Shown: piece after piece, positions 22,886 through 31,602 of the stretch | Layout: each line of letters begins with the position of its first letter | Numbering within the stretch: the first letter of the stretch is position 1 | Assembly: GCF_003339585.1 (NCBI RefSeq) | Contig: NZ_QPKF01000001.1 | Location: forward strand, 1,798,001-1,862,000 | Source of the DNA: Exiguobacterium sp. RIT594 | GTDB lineage: Bacteria > Bacillota > Bacilli > Exiguobacteriales > Exiguobacteriaceae | Length of the DNA stretch: 64,000 nucleotides | Reading direction: 5' to 3' | Notes under the pieces: generated by a model | What the model was told of the DNA's origin: nothing | Database searches by the model: none | The model's input: the letters and a program-made list of their open reading frames with translations, nothing else | Position numbers and translations under genes: made by a program

Positions 22886-25800
22886 TCAGTAAATTTCAAT
22901 CACTTCTTGGAGTGCAAACGCATAAATTAATTTCCGGCTGATCTGAATGTGTAAGATGGCTTCCAGCGCTTCTTGATATAAATTCAATTGTGTTGCATAA
23001 CGTGTTCGCAACATCTCTGCCTGATCCTGACCGTCAGTTGTTTCAAAAACCTGGTCCGATTTATAATCGAGCAGAATATATGTTTCGCCGTCGCGAATCA
23101 GACAGTCGACAATCCCCTGCATGACGGCCTGATCACTTGGACCATGCCAATCTGTCCGGAACCGGGCTGAATCAATCTTATAGGTGAAGGGCAGTTCGCG
23201 GTAGACATCTCCTGTCACAAGACGCTGTTCAAACAATCGCCCGATTTCCGAAGCAAAGAACATCGTCAATTCAGGCATAGCTTCCTGCATCGTCTGCGCT
23301 TCCAAGTCTGAAATGCGTTCTGCCTGTTGCCAGTCGAGAATCTGCTCTTCAAGGGGACGACCGGACTCATACAACTGCATCGCTAAATGCAAGACCGTCC
23401 CGCGTTCTGCTCCCGTTAATGTCGGACCTAAAAATTGGGGTGTCCGGTAATAGGTCGATTGCCGGTAGGTCGATTCAAAAGCAGCCCGTTCGAGTTGTTC
23501 TGTCCGCTTCAACTCCGTAACGGTTTGTTTCGCAGCGGTATCCGTCGCGACTTGATACGGATATTGATATGCAAAAGCAGATTCAATCTGCGCATTCAGC
23601 GTCTCGTCACCCGCATAATCAATTTTCTCAAGGACACGGACGTGTTCGAGCTGCTCGACCATCTTGCTCAATTCTTGATAAGGAGCAATCTCGTCATGTG
23701 CAATGACCCGGAATGACCAGCTTTGTTCCTGTTCGCTCAGTAGGAAATTACGCAAAACAGCTGGTGCCACCCAGTCCGCATAGGTCTTGGCATTTCGGCG
23801 ATCCAGTTCCGGCAACAAAAGCTCATCGAGCGGTTGATCCTGCCATTTGGCAAGTTGATCTTCCAAACCTTTGATTGCCCCTACAAGAATCAGTTTTTCT
23901 TTCGCACGTGTCATCGCAACATACAGAACACGCATCTCTTCCGCTTTCATTTCGCGGTCCATTTCCCGGCGGATGACTTCTTTCAGAAGCGTTCCGGAAC
24001 GCAGGCGTTTAACGGGATCAATCGCATCCAGCGCAATGCCATACGTTTTATGCAGTTGAATCGCTTGGATTTGATCCTGTTTATTAAACTGCTTGCCTAA
24101 CTGGCTGACGATCGTTACCGGGAATTCCAGTCCTTTTGATTGATGGATGGTCATGATCCGGACGACATCTTCGTCTTCCCCTAACGAACGGGCTTCTGAA
24201 AAATCTTCCCCACGTTCGACTAAACGATGAATCAAACGTAAGAAGCGGTACAATCCCCGATAACCCGAGGCCTCATACTGATGGGCTCGTTCGTACAAAG
24301 CATTTAAATTCGCTTGTCGGCTCCGTCCGCCGTTTAAACAACCGACGTACTCAAAGTAACCAGTTTGATCAAACAAGGAACGAATTAAGCTCGCAAGCGA
24401 CTTCCCGCGTGCTTCCGTGCGCCAGTGTTGCAACTGACTGAGCGCTTCATCGACACGCAAACCGAGCGGTGTCTGTTCTTTCGCCACAAGAGTAGCTGCT
24501 TCGTAGAACGACCCGTCTTTCGATTTAGCACGAATCCGCCCTAAATCCCGGTCCGTTAATCCAAAAATCGGTGACCGCAAGACACTGGCAAATGGGATAT
24601 CCTGCAACGGATTATCAATCGTCTTCAAGAGCGACATCATGATTTGAATCTCGGTTGCTTGAAAATAGCCGCCCGTCGTATCCGCATAGACAGGAAGTTC
24701 ATATTGTTCAAAGACGTCGACGAGTGCCTGGACCCGTTTTCCTCTCGAACGTACGAGGACGACGATATCACGGTATTCACATTTACGGAATCGTTTTTGC
24801 TTTGCATCAAATACGAGATACGGATTTTCATCATTCACCATCTCGATGATACGTGTCGCTATGACTTGAGCTTCCAATTCTTCTTTATTCGTGTCTGTTT
24901 GGTCCACCAACAGCAATTCGGGATCGACTTGGGTTGATTCGACGTACCCGAGATTCCCTAGCCGCAGATAAGCTGCTTCGTCATAATCAATTTCTCCGAC
25001 GGCTTCGTCCATGACTTGGCGGAAAATATGATTGGTTCCATCCAAGACTTCTAAACGGCTTCGGAAATTTTTCGTCAAATCAATTCGTGTCCCGACTTCT
25101 GTTTGTTGGAATCGTTTAAACTTATTCAAAAATAATCCGGGCTCGGCATGACGGAATTTATAAATCGATTGTTTGACGTCACCAACCATAAACAGATTTC
25201 CGGTTGCTTCATCTGATTTTGAAACAAGCCGCAGAATCCGTTCCTGCACTTCGTTTGTATCCTGATATTCATCCACTAAAACTTCGATGAAACGTTCTTG
25301 CAACAAGCGAGCAACATCTGTCGCCTCTCCGTCCTGTTCCAAGATGGCTAATGCAAAATGCTCAAGATCGGAAAAATCAACGATTCCCCGCTGCTGCTTC
25401 GCTTCAAGATAAGCTGCCGAGAAACTTCGAACGAGCGTGACGATCATCTGGACATGTCCCAGTTGAGAACGTAAATCTTCCAGGTAATCGACCCCGTCCT
25501 TCTCAACGAACAAATCACGCATTTTTTTGAGATCACCGACGAGACGCGTCCGTTCGGTCTGGAATTTCTTCATTTCTTCGTCCCCGCGGATTCCTTTCCA
25601 ACGACCGAATTCAACAGCTTGAAAAGCAAGAGCGACGGTCGTCCAGCGGTCCTGTTCCGGATTAATCCGCCGGATCGGTGCGACGTCCTGCACCAACATG
25701 TCTGCCATCTCGTCGTATCCGGCTTGTCGGAGACGATACGATAATTCCATATAACGATTGATGACCGGTGCGACACGTTCCCATTCAAGTTCAAATAATC

Positions 25801-26437
25801 GTGTTAATAAACTGGACTCATCCGGATCAATCGGTTGATCGTACTGCGCAATTAAATGGTCATAAAATGCTTCCGGATCCGGGAGGGACCGGGAAAATCG
25901 ATATAAGTTCGAGATTAAAGTCAACATTGCTTGATCGTCCCGGTCTGATGTGTAACTATCAATCAATTCATAAAACGCCGGATCTGCTAGAGCATAGTAA
26001 TTCTCAAACACTTCTTCCAAAACATCATCCTGCAATAACAGCAGCTCTGCTTCCTCCGCAATGCGAAACGCCGGATCAAGACCAATCCGGTAATAGTTTT
26101 CGCGTAAAATCGATAAACAAAAGGAATGGATTGTCGTGATTTGAGCACGGTTCATCATTTGCCGTTGTTTTTTTAAATAAAGATCATCTGGAGCATCTTT
26201 AATTTTTGCTTCGATTGCTTCGATGACACGTGTTTTCATCTCTTTAGCTGCTGCGTTCGTAAACGTCGCGACAAGAATCCGGTCGGCTGTCAACGGATCT
26301 TCCTGATTGATGACACGTTGTGTCAACCGTTCGACGAGTACGGCTGTTTTTCCCGAACCGGCAGCAGCGGACACTAAAATATGTCCACCCCTTGCATCAA
26401 TTGCCTGTTGTTGTTCATCCGTCCACTGCACACTCAT
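22886..26437 (-). CDS. addA: ATP-dependent helicase/nuclease subunit A
   Basis: Catalytic helicase and nuclease subunit of AddAB, the RecBCD counterpart that processes DNA double-strand breaks, recognises Chi and prepares 3' ends for RecA. The protein has 1183 residues. It has Walker A AAAGSGKTAVLVERL near residue 25, Walker B DEYQDTN, the UvrD-type VLYVAMTRAKEKLILVG, and the C-terminal RecB-family nuclease motif GIVDCLIRDGETYILLDYKSD. ATG 26437 overlaps the addB stop by 4 bp. There is no sbcD downstream, unlike in some Bacillus. It is probably co-expressed with addB from the promoter region near 30 kb. Confidence 0.97.
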   Translation of the reverse strand: MSVQWTDEQQQAIDARGGHILVSAAAGSGKTAVLVERLTQRVINQEDPLTADRILVATFTNAAAKEMKTRVIEAIEAKIKDAPDDLYLKKQRQMMNRAQITTIHSFCLSILRENYYRIGLDPAFRIAEEAELLLLQDDVLEEVFENYYALADPAFYELIDSYTSDRDDQAMLTLISNLYRFSRSLPDPEAFYDHLIAQYDQPIDPDESSLLTRLFELEWERVAPVINRYMELSYRLRQAGYDEMADMLVQDVAPIRRINPEQDRWTTVALAFQAVEFGRWKGIRGDEEMKKFQTERTRLVGDLKKMRDLFVEKDGVDYLEDLRSQLGHVQMIVTLVRSFSAAYLEAKQQRGIVDFSDLEHFALAILEQDGEATDVARLLQERFIEVLVDEYQDTNEVQERILRLVSKSDEATGNLFMVGDVKQSIYKFRHAEPGLFLNKFKRFQQTEVGTRIDLTKNFRSRLEVLDGTNHIFRQVMDEAVGEIDYDEAAYLRLGNLGYVESTQVDPELLLVDQTDTNKEELEAQVIATRIIEMVNDENPYLVFDAKQKRFRKCEYRDIVVLVRSRGKRVQALVDVFEQYELPVYADTTGGYFQATEIQIMMSLLKTIDNPLQDIPFASVLRSPIFGLTDRDLGRIRAKSKDGSFYEAATLVAKEQTPLGLRVDEALSQLQHWRTEARGKSLASLIRSLFDQTGYFEYVGCLNGGRSRQANLNALYERAHQYEASGYRGLYRFLRLIHRLVERGEDFSEARSLGEDEDVVRIMTIHQSKGLEFPVTIVSQLGKQFNKQDQIQAIQLHKTYGIALDAIDPVKRLRSGTLLKEVIRREMDREMKAEEMRVLYVAMTRAKEKLILVGAIKGLEDQLAKWQDQPLDELLLPELDRRNAKTYADWVAPAVLRNFLLSEQEQSWSFRVIAHDEIAPYQELSKMVEQLEHVRVLEKIDYAGDETLNAQIESAFAYQYPYQVATDTAAKQTVTELKRTEQLERAAFESTYRQSTYYRTPQFLGPTLTGAERGTVLHLAMQLYESGRPLEEQILDWQQAERISDLEAQTMQEAMPELTMFFASEIGRLFEQRLVTGDVYRELPFTYKIDSARFRTDWHGPSDQAVMQGIVDCLIRDGETYILLDYKSDQVFETTDGQDQAEMLRTRYATQLNLYQEALEAILHIQISRKLIYAFALQEVIEIY

Positions 26438-29400
26438 TCCGTCTCCTCCTTCAACCGTTCCAAGACTTCTTTTTCCGACAACGGTTTCAATTGCCGGTAG
26501 TCGTTTCCGAGAGATTGATCAAACTGACAGACGGAACGGTATTCACAAAATGTACATGGTGTCCGTTCCTGATAATCAAACGGATCAATCGCAATATCTC
26601 CTGCATACATTGCCTGGCTGCTCGTTTTCAATTCATCCCAGGCATGATCCATCAGCGCCGTCAATTCTTCTTCTTTGACGACACCTTTCGTGTGCGACTT
26701 ATGAAGACCGGTTTTCGTGAATGTCACTTTGACGAGCGGCGACTTTTTACGTTCATCGTACGCAATCTGATCCATTGCCCGTAATACTTCATCATTTTCA
26801 ACGATGACGCCTTGCATTTGGTACGATTCGAGCAGCAACCGGTTCCGTTCGATTTCATCCGCCGATAAATCTCCGCGCATCATCGGGTTTTTGACGTGGA
26901 AATACAAGGCACCGGCCGGTTTTGCCTGCTGATTAAACAGAACTTCCGACTGTTCAACGACTGTTTTTAGATACAACAGCATTTGAATCGCCAACCCGTA
27001 ATAGATTTCTGCAAAATCCAACTCTTTGGCACTCGATTTGTAATCGATGACCCGGACGTATAGTTGATCGCCAATCGTCGCCTGATCCACCCGGTCAATT
27101 CGACCGGTGAATTCAATTTCGGTACCATCCGGTAATGTGAAGCGAAGTGGCGGAAACATGGCGTTCCCAAAACTGATTTCAAATAAATCAGGTTCGAACT
27201 CAGAGCGTTCCGCTTGTTTGACGAGCATTTTTGCGGTTTGTTCGACGACGTCCGTTAATTTTTTCTTGATGTATCCAAAACGGTTCGAACTCATCAAAAT
27301 CGCATTTTGAATTTCCGGTGTCACCTTCTCGACAGCTTCTTTCGCGAAATCACTGCACGATTGGTCATCCAGTTCACGCCAGCGTTTTCCTGAAGCTTTG
27401 ATGTTCACTGACAAATCATTGAGTGCCCCGTGGAACAGGTTCCCGATGTCCGGCGCTTCGAATTTATATAATTTCCGTTCTTTTAACCGCAATCCATACC
27501 GGGCAAAGTGTTTATAGGAACATGCATTGTAGGTCTCAAACCGGGAGACGCTGGCTTTGATGGTGTCACCATACAGGTTACGCGCCAAATCATCCGGTAA
27601 CGGTTCTGCATGATTTTGATAAAACAAGGCACTGGAAAACAGCGCCATTCGTTCGCGGCCCCGACCGTTTTCGAGCAAACGATTGTACACATCAAACCAG
27701 GACGGTTGAATCGGATAACGACGTTGCAGCCGTCTCAACTCGATTGCCGCTGCCGCTGCCGCCCGTTCCGGACTCGTCACGAACTGAAGTTGATCATCCG
27801 GTGCATGATCACCGGCTTCTGCAAAGGATGTTTTCACAGGGCGATCCTGCAACAGTTGATGTTTGATCTGCTTGACGATGGATGCCGGCTGAAGGGCTTT
27901 GCCGTCCTCGTCAACCAGCGCATAACTGATATGCAACGCTTCACTTGGCGCTGTCACCCCTTGATAGAGGTAATACAACTCGTCGTCAAATACGTCCAAA
28001 GAGGCTTTACCGACCGGAATGCCTTGATCGTGGAGGAAGTCATGATCTCCTTCTGACAGCAATTTAGACTGATCTTCCACGAGTGGAATCAATCCGTCAT
28101 TGGCCCCGAGTAAAAAGACCACTTTCACCTGTTGTAAACGTCCGCGAACGTAATCCGTCGCAATCACTTGATCGAGCGAAGGCGGAACAAGGGAGAAGCG
28201 GAGACTTTCAAGTCCAGTCTCGACCATCTGGACGAATAGTTCTGTCGTCAATGTGGCTTCCGGTGCCGCAGCTTCCAACTGTTCAAAGAGATGCAGTACC
28301 GCTTCGTACACCTGATCATGTTCTCGTGCTTGGCTGAGTTCATTGACTTCGAGTGCTTGTTGCTTCCAAACCGTTAACCGGTCCGTCAAGTGATGTTCTT
28401 CCAAGAAACGGTATAACGCCCGTGTATATTCACTCATCGTCTTAGATGCTTTGAATCGCTTCTCCAGTGGTTCAATTGCTTCGACCAGGAATTGACGCCA
28501 TTCGTTCAGTTCCTGTTCTTCTTGTAACTCAGCATCCGTCAAACTGATTTCATCAGCTAGACGCCGCTTCAATTGCCAAGGTTTTTTCCACATCGAACCT
28601 TTGATTCCCCGCTCCAGGACAAATGTTTCCAGACGATCAAGTGCTAATCGTGAATCCTCTGCCGGAAGTGGAATCAGCTCTGTTTTCAGCAGACGAAAAA
28701 CAGATTCTTCCCGGTATCCCGTCATGACGATTTCAAGGACGGCATGGACTAATTCGACAATGGGATGATGGACCATCGATTCCCGTTGGTCCAGGAAGTA
28801 CGGAATATCATACAGTTGAAAAGCACGTTCTAAATGGTCGGCGTACGGTTCCAGGTGGCGGACAAGAAACGCGATGTCCTTGAACCGATATCCTTCATGG
28901 CGTACCAGTTGAATCATCTTTCTGACAGCCGCTTCCGCCTCAACTTGACGATTAACTGCGGCAGAAAGCGTCAACCCATTCACTTCGTCATCTGTCGCCG
29001 GGTATCCGGGCGACAGTAACGCTTGTTCAAGCATCTGTAACCCTGTCGTCTGAAATTTAACGGTCTGTGTGTAATAGATGTCTTCATGCGCAATCTGTCG
29101 TTCTTTCATCTGTTCGATCAACTGCATATAGCAGCGTTGTGACACACCAAACTCAGACTGTTTCGCATAGACGTCTTCGACATCCAGTGTAAAACTAAGA
29201 TGCATCTCTTTCGTCAATTCCATCAATCGCAGTAAGACCTGCTGTTCCTGCAACGAAAATTCATAAAATCCATCAACGAAGACTGAAACGCCACTTAAAT
29301 CAGCTTTCGGTAACAGCTCAATCAACGTCGTGAAATAATCGTCCGCATGAAGCGCCTTATTTGAGATTCGTTCAGTAAAGCGTTCGTAAATCAGCGCTAA

Positions 29401-29865
29401 ATCATTTAATTTCGGTGAACGTTCGGGAGATGCACTGCTGATTTGACGCAACATATCCGGATTTACCAAAGAACGTTTAAACGAGGCAATCAATTCGTCC
29501 AGTCCTTTGTAAAAGCCGGGCATATTTTTCGTCCGTTTAAAAATCTTCAATTCCTCTTCCGCTTCTTCGACGACTTGACGCAGTAATAACTGTGTCCCGG
29601 TCTCGTCTAAAAAGGGAATCGCCTGGTTTCCATGATCCCGGATGATATGGAAAGCAAACCGGCGTAAACTCATGACTTCCATCCGGACAAGACCCGACAG
29701 GCGGGAATCCGTCGCAATACGCCGTTCCATCTCAAAAGACATCTGATCCGGTACGATGAAATAGATGGATGGACCAAGCGGTTGCTCAGCTAACCGGTCA
29801 ATTACCTGCTCAATTAATGTTGTCGTCTTGCCTGTACCGGCACGACCTAAATGCATGTAATTCAT
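26434..29865 (-). CDS. addB: ATP-dependent helicase/nuclease subunit B
   Basis: Partner subunit of AddA, 1143 residues. It contributes the second nuclease and Chi recognition. Walker A is GRAGTGKTT at residues 8-16. The iron-sulfur staple cysteines are visible: one in YNACSYKHF (about residue 790) and three in TPCTFCEYRSVCQF near the C-terminus (C-x2-C-x5-C). The nuclease block is RVIDYKSSAKELDFAEIYYG. ATG 29865 fits the family N-terminus, which places the Walker A within the first 20 residues. It has no SD at normal distance. A perfect SD lies 53 nt upstream behind a hairpin (see the leader entry), and a 12-codon minigene ends on its start codon. Confidence 0.96.
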   Translation of the reverse strand: MNYMHLGRAGTGKTTTLIEQVIDRLAEQPLGPSIYFIVPDQMSFEMERRIATDSRLSGLVRMEVMSLRRFAFHIIRDHGNQAIPFLDETGTQLLLRQVVEEAEEELKIFKRTKNMPGFYKGLDELIASFKRSLVNPDMLRQISSASPERSPKLNDLALIYERFTERISNKALHADDYFTTLIELLPKADLSGVSVFVDGFYEFSLQEQQVLLRLMELTKEMHLSFTLDVEDVYAKQSEFGVSQRCYMQLIEQMKERQIAHEDIYYTQTVKFQTTGLQMLEQALLSPGYPATDDEVNGLTLSAAVNRQVEAEAAVRKMIQLVRHEGYRFKDIAFLVRHLEPYADHLERAFQLYDIPYFLDQRESMVHHPIVELVHAVLEIVMTGYREESVFRLLKTELIPLPAEDSRLALDRLETFVLERGIKGSMWKKPWQLKRRLADEISLTDAELQEEQELNEWRQFLVEAIEPLEKRFKASKTMSEYTRALYRFLEEHHLTDRLTVWKQQALEVNELSQAREHDQVYEAVLHLFEQLEAAAPEATLTTELFVQMVETGLESLRFSLVPPSLDQVIATDYVRGRLQQVKVVFLLGANDGLIPLVEDQSKLLSEGDHDFLHDQGIPVGKASLDVFDDELYYLYQGVTAPSEALHISYALVDEDGKALQPASIVKQIKHQLLQDRPVKTSFAEAGDHAPDDQLQFVTSPERAAAAAAIELRRLQRRYPIQPSWFDVYNRLLENGRGRERMALFSSALFYQNHAEPLPDDLARNLYGDTIKASVSRFETYNACSYKHFARYGLRLKERKLYKFEAPDIGNLFHGALNDLSVNIKASGKRWRELDDQSCSDFAKEAVEKVTPEIQNAILMSSNRFGYIKKKLTDVVEQTAKMLVKQAERSEFEPDLFEISFGNAMFPPLRFTLPDGTEIEFTGRIDRVDQATIGDQLYVRVIDYKSSAKELDFAEIYYGLAIQMLLYLKTVVEQSEVLFNQQAKPAGALYFHVKNPMMRGDLSADEIERNRLLLESYQMQGVIVENDEVLRAMDQIAYDERKKSPLVKVTFTKTGLHKSHTKGVVKEEELTALMDHAWDELKTSSQAMYAGDIAIDPFDYQERTPCTFCEYRSVCQFDQSLGNDYRQLKPLSEKEVLERLKEETE

Positions 29866-29900
29866 TGTGTCAGATCAGCCGGCACCTGTTTTCGTATCAT
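29862..29900 (-). CDS. Possible 12-codon leader peptide ending on the addB start
   Basis: ATG 29900 opens a 12-codon frame (MIRKQVPADLTQ) whose TGA overlaps the addB ATG as ATGA. The start codon is at the 5' edge of the hairpin loop, 18 nt after the SD core. If it is translated it would couple to addB. The distance makes direct initiation doubtful. Confidence 0.25.
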   Translation of the reverse strand: MIRKQVPADLTQ

Positions 29901-29926
29901 CAGGTGGGCTGATCTTCACCTCCTTT
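29866..29926 (-). promoter_or_regulatory. addB translation-start leader: extended SD, 42-nt hairpin, then ATG
   Basis: Leftward, AAAGGAGGTGA (29916-29926) complements the 16S tail over its whole length. One base later a hairpin begins: GATCAGCC-CACCTG, a 12-nt loop, CAGGTG-CC-GGCTGATC (29873-29914; 14 bp, with CC bulged). Seven bases TGACACA then precede ATG 29865. Linear SD-to-ATG distance is 53 nt; with the hairpin folded it is about 11 nt. There is no T-tract, so it is not a terminator. Confidence 0.65.
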
Positions 29927-30014
29927 AATTAATATCGAGGAGCTTTATGCTGTCTTTTTTCCGTTCATATGAGATGAATATTGAAAACAACAAGCGCGCT
30001 CATCTATAAGGATG

Positions 30015-30055
30015 ATTATATGTACTATTATCTCACAAATACGAACAAACGTCCG
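30015..30055 (-). promoter_or_regulatory. Candidate addB promoter region with a LexA-like box
   Basis: CGAACAAACGTCCG (30042-30055) differs by one base from the Bacillus LexA consensus CGAACRNRYGTTYG. Leftward -10-like hexamers TATAAT (30015-30020) and GATAAT (30027-30032) follow, without a good -35. SOS control of addBA is a possibility only. The rest of the 340-bp gap to the haemoglobin gene shows no convincing gene. Confidence 0.4.
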
Positions 30056-30205
30056 TTTTTTAATTCCGATAACTTGTTTTCTTTTTCGTCCTCTTCCCTG
30101 TCCATTTTAGATCATTTGTCGATCGGTTTGTGTGGAGTTGCAAAAAGCGGGTAAAGATTGAGATAATGATTGTCTTCATCAGCTGGAACAGAAAGAGGGA
30201 CAAGC

Positions 30206-30586
30206 ATGCTATACGAAGACCTTGGTCAAAAAGACGCACTCGAACAGCTTGTCACACGATTCTATAATCGTGTGTATACAGATGATGTTCTCCGTCCGTT
30301 ATTCCCGCCGGACCGCCAACGTGTCGAACAAGCGCAAATCCGATTTTTGATTCAACTCACAGGTGGTCCAAAACAATACGATGGGCAGGATGAACGGATG
30401 AATCTGGCGATGATCCATCGCCTTTTGCCCATCAAAGAAGTACACGCTGTGCGATGGATTGAATTGATGACGCTGACCATTGAAGAGACCATCGAGGACA
30501 CAGAGGCAGCGACGCGTTTAATTGAACGCTTACGAATCGGTGCCTTCAATGTGCTACGCATTTGTGATGCCCATCAGAACGGATGA
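30206..30586 (+). CDS. yjbI: Truncated haemoglobin, YjbI/trHbO type
   Basis: Group II 2/2 haemoglobin of 126 residues, a haem protein for O2/NO chemistry. Family marks: LVTRFYNRVYTDDVLRPLFP at the start, the FLIQLTGGPKQYDG segment, HRLLPIKEVHAVRWIELM (proximal His region with the Trp typical of group II). The start at ATG 30206 has GAGGGA 5 nt upstream. In B. subtilis yjbI follows yjbH, a thioredoxin-like ClpXP adaptor, but no yjbH is visible here. The next gene is an uncharacterised 113-residue protein 59 bp downstream and may be co-transcribed. Confidence 0.88.
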   Translation: MLYEDLGQKDALEQLVTRFYNRVYTDDVLRPLFPPDRQRVEQAQIRFLIQLTGGPKQYDGQDERMNLAMIHRLLPIKEVHAVRWIELMTLTIEETIEDTEAATRLIERLRIGAFNVLRICDAHQNG

Positions 30587-30645
30587 GGGATTTTTCTTTC
30601 TCATCGGTACGTTTCAATGTAAAATAAGAACTGGAGGCGATAACT

Positions 30646-30987
30646 ATGACTGAAGAACAAGATAAAAAGAGTGAATTGGTAAAAAGCGCACTCGAACAGG
30701 CTGAAGCAGCTAAAACGACAGAAGAACCTGTTGAAGAAGAAAAGTCAGATGAACAAAAACGTTTAGAACATATTCGGGCACTTGTGACGCTTGAACGTGG
30801 CTCTGATTATTACCGGGTTGTCTTCTACGATGATCATAAACATTTGATTTTCAAAGAACTCGATTACGATCGAGTCGAATTCGTCGGCCGATTCTACAAT
30901 GACAGTTTTGATCCAACCAATCAAAAAGAACTAGAAGAAATTTCTGAGAAGGCTCTTGCGACATCGATTCGTAAACGTTTTTTATAA
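30646..30987 (+). CDS. Uncharacterised 113-residue acidic protein
   Basis: I do not recognise a family. The N-terminal 45 residues are rich in Glu, Lys and Gln and probably disordered or helical. The C-terminal part (LVTLERGSDYYRVVFYDDHKHLIFKELDYDRVEFVG) looks like a small beta-rich domain. There is no signal peptide or membrane helix. ATG 30646 has GGAGG at 9 nt. It is followed by a strong terminator shared with the opposite gene. The position after the truncated haemoglobin gene suggests a shared transcript. Confidence 0.8.
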   Translation: MTEEQDKKSELVKSALEQAEAAKTTEEPVEEEKSDEQKRLEHIRALVTLERGSDYYRVVFYDDHKHLIFKELDYDRVEFVGRFYNDSFDPTNQKELEEISEKALATSIRKRFL

Positions 30988-31009
30988 GAAACTGCAGTCT
31001 TCCTCACAT

Positions 31010-31055
31010 AAAAGCCGTGCTACCCTCATTCATTCATGGGGAGAGCACGGCTTTT
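31010..31055. terminator. Bidirectional terminator
   Basis: Perfect 12-bp arms AAAAGCCGTGCT/AGCACGGCTTTT serve the 113-residue protein gene and the opposing gene at 31089. Confidence 0.9.
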
Positions 31056-31088
31056 ACTATATCCAGACGATTCGTCATCTTCTTTAAA

Positions 31089-31499
31089 TTATAGCTGTTC
31101 TTTTGTATTTCGTTTTTTCCGGCGCATAACGTACGCCAATACTCCACCGGCAACTGCCAATCCTGTTGCCGCCAGTACAGGGAAAAGTACTTTTTTCGAC
31201 GTCAGTTTTTGTTTCACTTGCTCCAAGCGAGATTCCGTAACCTCTTTCTGAGCAACAGATGCACGACGGTTGATGGTCATGTGTTTTGCAGCATCCGTTA
31301 CGACGATTCGTTTCGTCACCCAACGCCGATCGCCTGACTCGTCGACGACAAGTTGACGGGCACGCTTGACACCTTTGACTCGTTTACCCGGCGTATTTTC
31401 CGGTCGAACGATACGTGAACTGATAAAACGACGTCCGCCGTTCACACCAAATCCAGGTTGTAATTTTCTTCTGTTTAACCATTCATATGATTCATTCAT
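31089..31499 (-). CDS. Uncharacterised basic protein with a C-terminal membrane helix
   Basis: No recognised family. The 136 residues are strongly basic (many Arg/Lys, including RRKLQPGFGVNGGRRFISSR and KRVKGVKRARQL). One hydrophobic helix (VLFPVLAATGLAVAGGVLAYVM) lies near the C-terminus, followed by RRKKR. The topology would be a tail-anchored protein with a large positively charged cytoplasmic part, possibly touching nucleic acid or the membrane surface. I place the start at ATG 31499. The in-frame GTG at 31526 lies inside the only SD (AAAGGGAGGTGA), so it cannot use it. A hairpin sits exactly between this SD and ATG 31499. The gene ends at the shared terminator at 31.0 kb. Confidence 0.75.
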   Translation of the reverse strand: MNESYEWLNRRKLQPGFGVNGGRRFISSRIVRPENTPGKRVKGVKRARQLVVDESGDRRWVTKRIVVTDAAKHMTINRRASVAQKEVTESRLEQVKQKLTSKKVLFPVLAATGLAVAGGVLAYVMRRKKRNTKEQL

Positions 31500-31534
31500 C
31501 GTGTAGCGGTCTTTCGACCGCTTCACCTCCCTTT
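31500..31534 (-). promoter_or_regulatory. SD-hairpin-ATG leader of the 31.5-kb gene
   Basis: Leftward, AAAGGGAGGTGA (31523-31534) is followed without gap by a perfect hairpin AGCGGTC-GAAA-GACCGCT (31505-31522) with a GNRA tetraloop, then ACACG and ATG 31499. Without the 18-nt hairpin the GGAGG-to-ATG spacing is 8 nt, the optimum. With it the spacing is 26 nt. Confidence 0.7.
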
Positions 31535-31602
31535 AATTCTCTCTCTCGCACTTTACTGTCTATTCGCTGTATTAAGTAGTGATTCCTGTTAGATTGTTCC
31601 AC

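Noticed and set aside
29873-29914. addB leader hairpin as an intrinsic terminator
   Set aside because: No T-tract follows on the leftward strand. The next bases are TGACACAATG.
29948-30010. 20-codon frame starting after GAGGAG on the plus strand
   Set aside because: Poor SD spacing, no protein-like features, lies in the addB upstream region.
30020-30154. 44-codon frame (MYYYLTNTNKRPFF...) with a weak AAGGAT upstream
   Set aside because: It is Ser/Phe-rich and overlaps the candidate addB promoter and LexA-like box. It has only a weak SD and no family resemblance. Chance frame more likely.
31500-31526. GTG 31526 as start of the 31.5-kb gene
   Set aside because: The GTG is part of the SD GGGAGGTGA itself and has no other SD upstream.
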